Positions 56,881 to 64,000 of a stretch of 64,000 nt of DNA are shown here, one piece after another. The translations under genes and the position numbers were made by a program. The stretch comes from Brachypodium distachyon. Its lineage: Eukaryota; Streptophyta; Magnoliopsida; Poales; Poaceae. The notes below the pieces were generated by a model. The model ran no database searches, was not told the origin of the DNA, and was given only the letters and a program-made list of their open reading frames with translations. Position 1 is the stretch's first letter. Each line of letters begins with the position of its first letter. The stretch lies in the NCBI RefSeq assembly GCF_000005505.3, contig NC_016133.3, forward strand, positions 8,556,001 to 8,620,000, in the 5' to 3' direction.

Positions 56881-59338
56881 CACCACTACAGAATTGGTCA
56901 CCGGTGGCAGGCCAAATTCAGTACCAGTGGCGGTGGACTAGCCCGCCACTAAGCCTGCGCCACTGGTGCTATGAATCACCAGTGGCGGTGCACAGCACAG
57001 CCGCTATCGTTTCTGGTGGCAGTCTGATGCCACCGCCACTGGTGCTACCCGTTTCTGGTGGCTGGCCAATGCCACCGCCACTGATACCAATTTGACGATG
57101 CAATACCGAATCAAAACCGGATTCTATTAATCGAGAAACCAGAACAAAACATTCAATTAATCGACAATACACAGATGCATCCATTTGACACTTAGAGAGA
57201 TCTATACATCCATCCATCAAAACTTTAATCTAGAAATCAGATCATTACAGAGGATACAAAGAATTACAACACAATTACAAAGAAACCAAAAAGGCATCCA
57301 TCGAAACCAACACAATTACATAGATGCAACAATCCATCCATCCATCCATCCATCTAAGGAAGATTGGGCAGCCCTCCTCGTCTGCAAGAAAAGGAGAGAA
57401 AGAGGGGGAGGGTGAGAACGGAGAGAGAACTGAGAGAGGGGAGAGACTTACCAGTGACGGAGGGGCCGTGGCGGTGGTGGCATGGAGGGGCCGGATCCGC
57501 CGTCGTAGGGGCTGAGGCGGCCGGATCCGGGGCCGGGGGACAGGAGGGGCTCGGGGAGAAGAAGCCGGGACCGCGTGCGCAATATCCGATGGAGATGGGG
57601 CTGAGGGTGACAGGATCTGGTGGAGACGGAGCTGAGGGCACCTGGATCCAGCAGAGGACGACGTCGACGGTGCCAGGCTGGGAGGAGGAGGCCGGGACCG
57701 CCTGCACCACCATGGTGGCGGGAGGAGGTGAGGAGGCGGTGGCCTGCTTCGGCTTGGTGGGGGGGGAGGCAAGGAGGCGGTGGGGCTCCGGCTTGGTGGC
57801 GCAGGGAGAGACTAGAAAGTTGGAAGGAGAGGAGAGGAGGAGAACGGGAGAGAGTCATGGAGAGGAAATCGAGAAGGATAGGGAGAGAATAGAATCGTGG
57901 AGAAAGAAATTGGTGTGGGCCAGTCGATCCGATGCATGCGCGCTCCACCAATCGGGTTCTTTCGGTGTGGGCCAGTCGATCCCGTGCATGTGTGCTCCAC
58001 CAATCGAGGGGAAGCATCCGGATCGTGTGCTTGTTTGGCATAGGAAAAACATCCACCCGCATGTCTCCAGTGGCGGGTTCTATAGCAAAACATCCATTAG
58101 AAGTGTTTAAAATTTGTGTAGTTTTTATTTTTTATACAATATACTTGTATTTTGGATTGTACCCAGACTGGTTTATAAGTCTGTAAATAAGGTCAATCTT
58201 GTGTGAAAATTGGGTGCCATTTTGATGCATATTACTTGTACTTGCTTCAAAAAATACTCTGTTTTTTGCATTTATAAAATGGAAATAATATTTTATGACT
58301 AAAAAGTTGTAAACCTCTTTAGCAATATTGTTTAGCATGGCAAGAGGCACCTCTATGCAAAAAATGGATGCAAAATCATGAATTATAGCATAGAAATGGT
58401 TGTGACTTTGGTCATTTGGTTTGAAAGCCATAAACATTCATACCTGATAGTCCATTTTGTGAAAGATTTTTTGAAAATTTGTCAAAATTCAAGTTTCTCA
58501 TTTTTCATGGCAACTAGTAAAAAGGACTCCCTGCCAAGAATGGACTTTTTTGACATTTTCTTCATATTTTTTGAATTTTTGCAAGATGAGGTGAAAATTG
58601 TCGGCACATCTTTCCATAGCAAGGTGTTGAATATTTTAACACCCTTTGTGAATCTTACCTAATCATTACTTGGATACCTTAAGTTGATTTTTTGAATTTT
58701 TTAGGAACAAACTATCGCACACTTCGGTTCAAATTTGAATTACTTTTGGGAAATGGGTAGAAATTCATTTAAATGGGGAAAAATATTAACAAAGTTAGAA
58801 AATTCAAAACTTTTTACACAACCAATTAAATATGTTCTAGTTTGTGAGAAAATTGTATAGGTGCCATTGCGAACCATAAAAATTCTACTTGTTTCACAAA
58901 TTACTTCATTTTTTGCATTCAAAAAATGGAAAATCATTTTCTCTAAGAAACATGATGTGATATTATTGTTCCAAAATGTTAAGGCATAGAGATCAAGACT
59001 TCAGCAAAAAGAATCACATCGTTCCAATTTTTTATGAATTAGTTATGATTTTTGCAAGTTTCAGCGGTCTCCGAGAGGGTCAGCAGTGGCCGGTCTTTGG
59101 CTAACAAACCAGTCACTGGTGACCCCAGCAATGGCGGGCTGAAATAGTCAACCACTGTTGGGAGTCACCAATGGTTGTTTCCAGGAACGGCCACTGTTGG
59201 GGGTTCACTAGTGCCCATGGACGCGCACCGCGCTGTGGCTGCCCACCGCCACTGGTGGAGCACGAGTGGCCGTGATTTTTTTGCCCCGCTCGAATAGCCA
59301 CTGAAGATCGTGCGCCAGTGCTACATTCTGGCGTAGTG
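56881..59338. mobile_element. Non-autonomous CACTA element, 2.46 kb
   Basis: The left end reads CACCACTACAGAATTGG and the right end, reversed, CACTACGCCAGAATG. TAT lies outside both ends (56878-56880 and 59339-59341) if the left tip is taken as CAC-CACTAC. Both sub-terminal regions are packed with CACCAGTGGCGG-type repeats in both orientations, a CACTA hallmark. The interior holds a GC-rich block (57360-57900) with open frames on both strands and an AT-rich part with diverged internal duplications (58180-58330 resembles 58855-59000). No TNPA/TNPD-type transposase is visible. Confidence 0.82.
57912..58015. repeat. 52-bp tandem duplication inside the CACTA element
   Basis: GGTGTGGGCCAGTCGATCC at 57912 recurs at 57964, each copy ending GCTCCACCAATCG. 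The copies differ at a few positions. Confidence 0.85.
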
Positions 59339-59349
59339 TATATTTGATA

Positions 59350-59528
59350 TTTGATTTATCATATCTAAATGTTTTGCGCACCTTATATATTTGATACTCC
59401 CTCAGATCCACAATAAATGTCTCAGATTTACTACAACTTGATACTAAGTTAGTACAAAATCTAATACACTTATTATGGATCGGAGTGAGGATTTGATTTA
59501 TCATATTTTAAATGTTTTGCGTACCTGT
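59350..59528. repeat. 34-bp direct repeats flanking a Stowaway
   Basis: ATTTGATTTATCATATCTAA plus ATGTTTTGCGCACCT at about 59349 recurs with two changes at about 59491. A Stowaway MITE (59397-59489) lies between the copies. Confidence 0.8.
59397..59489. mobile_element. Stowaway MITE, 93 bp
   Basis: TA precedes it at 59395-59396. Its ends CTCCCTCAGATCCACAATAA and TTATGGATCGGAGTGAG pair. The right TA has become GA. Confidence 0.75.
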
Positions 59529-59529
59529 G

Positions 59530-60202
59530 AAGGGTGGACACGAGCCTGGCGAGCCGTTTGGTCGGCTCGGTCAACTCGCGAGCTGGCAGTGGCCGGGCAA
59601 CAGCAGTGTCAGTGACCGGGCAACAGCAGTGGCAGTGGCAGGGCAGCAGCAGAAGGCAGCGGCAGGCCGGCAGAACCGCAAGCAGAAGCATGAGGCAGCG
59701 GCAGCACGGCAGCACAACAAACCGAGAAGCGGGTTCTTCTCCATGGCGGCGGCCGGCGGCTCAGCCGAGTGGGCCGTAACGGGGAGGTCCAGTGGCGGCG
59801 GGTGGCGGCAAGCTACGGACGGCGGCAGCGGCAGGGAATAGCTCGGTCAGGTCTCGGGGGTGGCCGGGTGGGGGAAGTGGGATCGAGCGACTCGGGTCCT
59901 CCGTGCCCGTGCACTCAAGTGAGCTGGACCGGGAGCCTCGGGAGCGCCAGTGGGCCAAAAAAGTGCCCAAAAATCAAACGGGCCGTTTTCGTGGGCTCGG
60001 GCCGGGCAAAAAAATGTGGGCTAGGGCTCGGTCCGAGCCGCTGAGCCCAGCTCGAACGTCCACCCTCTTTGGCATAAGAATTCAAAACTCTTGGATACAG
60101 ACATGCTTCAGAAAACTCAGCAGCTCATGTGTTTCTGTTAGTTAAACTTGATCCGTTTGGTTGTTTCGGCCTTTCATGTTTATGATTACAGTCAATTCAT
60201 TA
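59530..60202. other. GC-rich intergenic stretch
   Basis: The stretch 59530-60060 is rich in CAGCAG and GGC runs and is open in several frames on both strands, with no recognisable domain. It is probably low-complexity repetitive DNA. Confidence 0.35.
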
Positions 60203-60433
60203 CTCCCTTCATTTGGGTTTATAACGCTTACGCAGAATTTTATGCCAAACTTTAACCATAAATTACATTGGTAATATGAGATTATTGTGGCATAAAAGAT
60301 GTATTGTTGGATTCGTATTGAAAACCTTGCATGTATAACTTTTATATACAAATACTAAATATTATTTGAATAATTGTGGATCAAAGTGTGGCACGAACTT
60401 CAATAGAAGCCTTATAAACCCAAACGGAGGAAG
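60203..60433. mobile_element. Stowaway MITE, 231 bp
   Basis: TA at 60201-60202 and 60434-60435. The ends CTCCCTTCATTTGGGTTTATAA and TTATAAACCCAAACGGAGGAAG pair almost fully. Confidence 0.9.
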
Positions 60434-60524
60434 TATATACTAAAAGTGCATGACGGATTAAAAAAGAAGGTATGCTAGAAAATTCGACAACAAAGTAAAT
60501 ATCTAACGTTTGATTTGAAATATT

Positions 60525-60715
60525 TTACTCCCTTCATTCTAAAATATGGGGTGACTTTCTCTAGTTTATGGCAAAAAATATCAACATGTAGTGTGAAATC
60601 AAGATATTATGAAATACATTTCATAACGTATCTAATGATCTTGATTTGAAATCGTGGATGTTGATGTTTTTGCTACAAGATTGGTCAAACTTATCCAACA
60701 TTTAGAACAAACAAA
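60525..60715. mobile_element. Decayed Stowaway-like element
   Basis: TACTCCCTTCATTCTAAAATA starts a region with internal pairing (AAATCAAGAT/ATCTTGATTT, ACATCCACGA). The right end is lost. Confidence 0.5.
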
Positions 60716-60919
60716 TAAACTACTAGAAATTTCATGGAAAAAAAGAAAACCGCATATCAATAGGATGCAACAAATACATGACACGACGACTGAAAATTAA
60801 GTGCTTAGCTCTGATTTCGTGACCGGTCGGTGGTGGAAGGTGGACGCGCTGGAGCCCCCTCCTTGCCCATCCCCATGGATTAGGAGGTGGCAAAGATGGG
60901 CTGTCAGTTGCGGTGGAAA

Positions 60920-61068
60920 GAATAAAATGCAGCCGAGGTCCCTATTCTTTCGCGAAGGTGTCAAATAGGTTCTAATCTTTCAAAACGCACATTTGGGTCA
61001 TGATTGAAAGATTAGGAACCTACTTGACACCTTCACGAAAGAATATGGACCTCGGGTGCATTTTACTC
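60920..61068. mobile_element. 149-bp MULE-type MITE forming a long hairpin
   Basis: The 9-mer CGGTGGAAA occurs at 60911-60919 and 61069-61077. Between them two arms of about 62 bp pair with few mismatches around a loop of about 20 bases. The tips are GAATAAAATGCAGCCGAGG and (reversed) GAGTAAAATGCACCCGAGG. Confidence 0.88.
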
Positions 61069-61113
61069 CGGTGGAAATGGGCGACGAACGACGCTGGGCA
61101 TGCATGAGTGACG

Positions 61114-61293
61114 CAGTGGCGGTGCCAGCTTAAGAGCTGTGTGGTCAATTGACTACACAACTTTTTTGGCAAATCCTTTGTATACAAGCATAAATCATAA
61201 AGAAAAAAATTATGTAATCAGTAAAAACACATGTATTTGACATCACAGATTTGAAAATACATTACACGTTCCATACCTTGGCATCGCCACTGC
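61114..61293. mobile_element. MITE with CAGTGGCGGTGCCA ends, 180 bp
   Basis: The left end CAGTGGCGGTGCCAG pairs with the right end TTGGCATCGCCACTG. AGTGACG occurs at 61107-61113 and 61294-61300, a likely 7-8-bp target duplication as in hAT elements. Confidence 0.7.
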
Positions 61294-61299
61294 AGTGAC

Positions 61300-61863
61300 G
61301 TAGAGGTCACTGGCATGTGGGCCCAACTGAGAGGGGCTCACATATCAATGACCCGTACGTCATGTGACGTCCCTGCTCCGGCAGAGGTGAGCACACGTGA
61401 GGCACCGCGTGCGCCTTTTGCCGAAACGTTGAAGACACAAAGTTCTTTTTTATTTGACGAGACGGGGAGACACGAAGTTGATTCGGAAACATGCAGCTTG
61501 GGTCGGAAGCAAACCAGTGCGCGCCACAAAGAACAGCGAAGGCAACAGAGCACACAGGCCGACCTGTTGCACGGTGGTTAGTCTCGGATTTGTCAAGACC
61601 CGAAGTTAACTCGGACAGAGAGCTTCGATCGGAAGCAAAACAGTGCACGCGCGAGCCCTAGCTAGGCTTCTACGGAGTACTATAAATTAGTTCGCATCAA
61701 GAACCAGGGCAGTGCATAACATTTTCATCACCGCAAAACAAGCCCGTCTACCCCGATCACGACCAACACCACCACACAGCACGCCGGCGAATCGGCGATC
61801 GAGTCCCAGCTAGCTTAGCGCGCGTAACAAGGGCCAAGAACGTCCTCGCCCATCATATCGTCC
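61300..61863 (+). promoter_or_regulatory. NAC gene promoter with paired ACGT cores and TATA box
   Basis: A TATA box (TATAAATTA) lies at 61681-61689, about 180 bases before the ATG at 61864. Near 61356-61372 TACGTCATGTGACGTCC holds two TGACGT/ACGTCA half-sites in opposite orientation, the kind of site bZIP factors bind. Whether it acts in stress or hormone response is inference. Confidence 0.5.
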
Positions 61864-62884
61864 ATGGCGGCGACCGGCCGGCATCCTGGGGCTCTCGCCC
61901 GGCTTCAAGTTCGAACCAGAGGACGAGGAGATCGTCGAGTTGTTCCTCCTCCCACGGCTGCACGGCGATCCGCTCCCGTTGGAAGGCATCTTCCTCGACG
62001 CCGACCCTCGGAGCGCACCCCCTTGGGACCTCTTCGCGCGCAACACCAGTGGCTTCTTCTTCGCCCCCGGCGACGAAGCCAACCAACGCAAGAAGCCCCG
62101 CACCTGCGTCGGCGGCGGGACTTGGGTCGGGCAGAAGCTTGAGAAGAAAGAGGAGCTGCGCCTGCGTCTCAGCGGCGGCGAGGACGAGACCGTAGTCTGC
62201 TGGCAGAAGTACAGGTATAACTTCCACAGAGGCAGCGGCAGGACCGGCAGCACGGGGTGGGTGATGCTCGAGTACACCATCGCCGAGCCGTCGGACTACA
62301 ATTCTTTCAAGGTCTGCCGCATCACCTTCACGGGCCACGGCCAGAAGCGCAAGCGGGTTCCCGATTCTGACGATCAACTCGCAACCTCGGCGCCTTCTTC
62401 GATCGCGACGGGCTATCAAGATCACTCCGCCGGTGCAGCACGTGCTTGTGATCAAGAACCTTTCTTGACGCAGCAAGAAACAGATTCTTGGACCGATCAG
62501 CAAGAACCGGCCTTCCCAATGCAGCAGCAGCTTGTTGATCAAGAACAACAAGCCATGGGGCACGCCTCGACGACACTGCCTTTCGGCCAAGAATCCGGCA
62601 TGCTGGTACATATGGACCAAGAATCCGGCATCCTGGAGCAATTCGTCTCGGAGCAATTCACGATGCCGCTGCAGATGGACCAAGAAACAAGCTTCCCGGT
62701 GAACTTTGCTGGGTACGGCACAGCACCTCTGCCTGTGTACCAAGAATCCAGCATGTGGGGGCAATTCGTAGAGTACGGCCCGACGCCACTGACTCCGGAC
62801 CAACAGTTCATCAGCATGCCGGAGCAGTCAATTGATTTTGAAGATCCGGCGACGCAGGTCATCCTGGAGTGGTTTGCTGATTAA
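61864..62884 (+). CDS. Divergent NAC-domain transcription factor with 5' frameshift
   Basis: This is a nuclear transcription factor of the plant NAC family. The long frame reads from about 61886 to 62884. It begins ILGLSPGFKFEPEDEEIVEL, the subdomain A core, then has APPWDLF (B-like), GGGTWVGQKL and VCWQKYRYNF (C/D-like) and GWVMLEYTI ... FKVCRITF (E), followed by a basic GQKRKR stretch. The C-terminal half is rich in Gln, Met and acidic residues with repeated DQE(S/T/Q) motifs, as in activation regions. The only plausible start, ATGGCGGCGACCGGC at 61864, lies in another frame: one extra base in the GGCCGGC around 61876-61882 would account for this. The long frame has a stop at 61811 and no ATG before the domain; its first ATG is near 62261, past most of the DNA-binding domain. 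A single-exon NAC gene is unusual but known. It may be a pseudogene or carry a sequencing error. Confidence 0.8.
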
Positions 62885-63379
62885 TTCCGCTACCGCTCTG
62901 GATTTTGGAGAATACTGCTGGGCAGATGCAGGACAAGATTGTGGGGAAACTGGGCCAGTTGTCTGACGATCTTCGTCACCATAACTTGCATCAGCACCAA
63001 GTTTTGTAGCCCCTTAGAGTTAGAGCAGAAATTATATCATGTATACGCCCAAGTATTCGTTGTAAAACTTCTGTGATTAAAGCAGCAGCATGCATCTTTG
63101 TCTGTAATGAATGAAGCGTTCTCCATTTATATTTGGGTTTAATTATTTGCCTCTTGTAGCAATTTTCTTTTGTACGTAATTCTTGCGTTGTCAGATTGTC
63201 AGTTCTCCAGCAAAATGTATTACTGATAATTTATAGGATGTGGCTTCTAATGAAACGCTAGCTGTAACCTGGAACCCTGATTTCTTCATTCGTTTGAGAA
63301 TAAGAAAGCTCAGAGCAGAGTGAACAGCAGTTTTTAATTCCCTTTAACTTGGCTGTACGTACATCATCAAAAAATGGTA
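62885..63379. other. NAC 3' flank and first part of a duplicated segment
   Basis: The 3' untranslated region probably ends within about 250 bases (AATGAA near 63110). From 63310 the sequence is the first copy of a duplication described below. No gene is seen. Confidence 0.4.
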
Positions 63380-63604
63380 CTACTTGGTTTATAAGATCTC
63401 TATTGGTTTTTATGTCAAACTTTGATCAACAATTATACAAATAACATTTAAAATATGTATATAAAAGGTATATCATTAGAAAGAATTTTTCAATAAATCT
63501 AACGATATTTCTTTTGTGTCAAGATAACCTCGTATTTTAATGTATTTTTTGTCAAAATTTGACATAAAATTTCATGCAGGCCTTACAAACCCGGATGAAG
63601 GGAG
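63380..63604. mobile_element. Stowaway MITE, 225 bp, with visible empty site
   Basis: TA at 63378-63379 and 63605-63606. Ends are CTACTTGGTTTATAAG and CTTACAAACCCGGATGAAGGGAG, paired imperfectly. The duplicate at about 63877-63886 shows the uninterrupted ATGGTATATAAG site. Confidence 0.88.
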
Positions 63605-63727
63605 TATATAGGCAATAACAGATGTACACAGTTTTTGCTCCACTAGCCCAATATGTCTTTTTCAAGCTATATACTGCTAGAATGCACTATATATGTGAAT
63701 CTTCAATAAGGAGTCGGTACTTATATA

Positions 63728-63797
63728 CTTCCTCCGATTCTAAATTCTTGCCATGATTCGAACTAAACCACGACAAAAAATTTAAAATCGGAATGAG
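63728..63797. mobile_element. Very short Stowaway, 70 bp
   Basis: TA at 63726-63727 and 63798-63799. The ends CTTCCTCCGATTCTAAATT and AATTTAAAATCGGAATGAG pair. At 70 bp it is near the lower size limit of the family. Confidence 0.8.
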
Positions 63798-64000
63798 TAC
63801 TATTTTTAAAGGTCAGAGCAGACTGAACCAGCAGTTTTTAATTCACTCTAATTAACTTGCAGTACATCATAAAAAAATGGTATATAAGCATCAGTAACAG
63901 TTGTATACCCTTTTTGTTTGGTCCACTAGTCCAATATGTCTTTTTCAAGCTATAAATTGTTTGAATGCACTACGTGAATCTTGGTACATTCAGAGCGTCT

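Larger units (their letters stand above)
63310..63985. repeat. Tandem duplication with a Stowaway in the left copy
   Basis: The left copy (63310-63379 plus 63605-63705) and right copy (63812-63985) share CAGCAGTTTTTAATTC, GTACATCAT, CCACTAG(T/C)CCAATATGTC and TTTTTCAAGCTATA. The right copy lacks the MITE found in the left one. Confidence 0.85.

Noticed and set aside
57275..58110. Apparent proteins of 165-248 aa on both strands in the CACTA core
   Set aside because: They overlap in antisense in GC-rich repetitive sequence, and no recognised domain or splice structure is present.
61853..62803. A 316-aa minus-strand frame opposite the NAC gene
   Set aside because: It is the antisense shadow of the GC-rich NAC coding sequence; the plus strand carries the recognisable NAC motifs.

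Overview
This is nuclear DNA from a grass. The genes are intron-rich plant families: an F-box/LRR protein, a CC-NB-LRR, mitochondrial ribosomal protein mL53, an ABCE ATPase, an LRR receptor kinase, a WAT1/MtN21 transporter and a NAC factor. Between and inside them lie many small DNA transposons typical of Pooideae: at least a dozen Stowaway MITEs with TA target duplications and CTCCCTCCG-type ends, Tourist/PIF-Harbinger elements with TTA or TAA duplications, MULEs, a Helitron, a CACTA element and a tRNA-derived SINE. I found no intact LTR retrotransposon. Genes are about 8 kb apart. Both points suggest a compact-genome grass (Brachypodium-like), but the species is inference. I saw no prokaryotic, organellar or viral region and no CRISPR array.

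Layout, left to right. 461-4923 (+): a 12-exon F-box/LRR gene whose last intron holds an 879-bp MULE with a perfect 9-bp target duplication. 5819-6078: a Tourist MITE. 6578-11104: a 4.5-kb Helitron with gene scraps. 11132-15391: a MuDR-type MULE whose transposase has lost its whole catalytic domain. 15392-18576: leader region of the next gene, with nested MITEs and a SINE. 18577-21937 (+): a CC-NB-LRR resistance-type gene with at least three frameshifts in its LRR region. 24057-28117 (-): mL53, two exons. 30253-37844 (-): an ABCE/RLI ATPase, 11 exons, 603 aa, whose first iron-sulfur exon is separated from the rest by an intron carrying a 1.8-kb foldback element. 37845-43070: GC-rich repeats, an 815-bp Harbinger-type element and an RNase H relic. 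43071-48373 (+): an 11-exon LRR receptor kinase of 602 aa. 49341-51120 (-): a decayed pseudogene resembling mitochondrial intermediate peptidase. 51895-53532 (-): a six-exon WAT1-related transporter. 56881-59338: a CACTA element. 61864-62884 (+): a divergent NAC gene with a frameshift just after its only plausible start. 62885-64000: duplicated 3' flank with two Stowaways.

The genes do not form a functional cluster; they are independent housekeeping, signalling and defence genes. Exon boundaries were worked out by hand. For the F-box, mL53, ABCE, kinase and WAT1 genes, every junction follows GT/AG and the summed exon lengths give one open frame. No clear new biological system is present. The best leads are the foldback element in the ABCE intron, the duplicated splice acceptor in the receptor kinase, the catalytic-domain-less MuDR and the frameshifted NAC and NLR genes.
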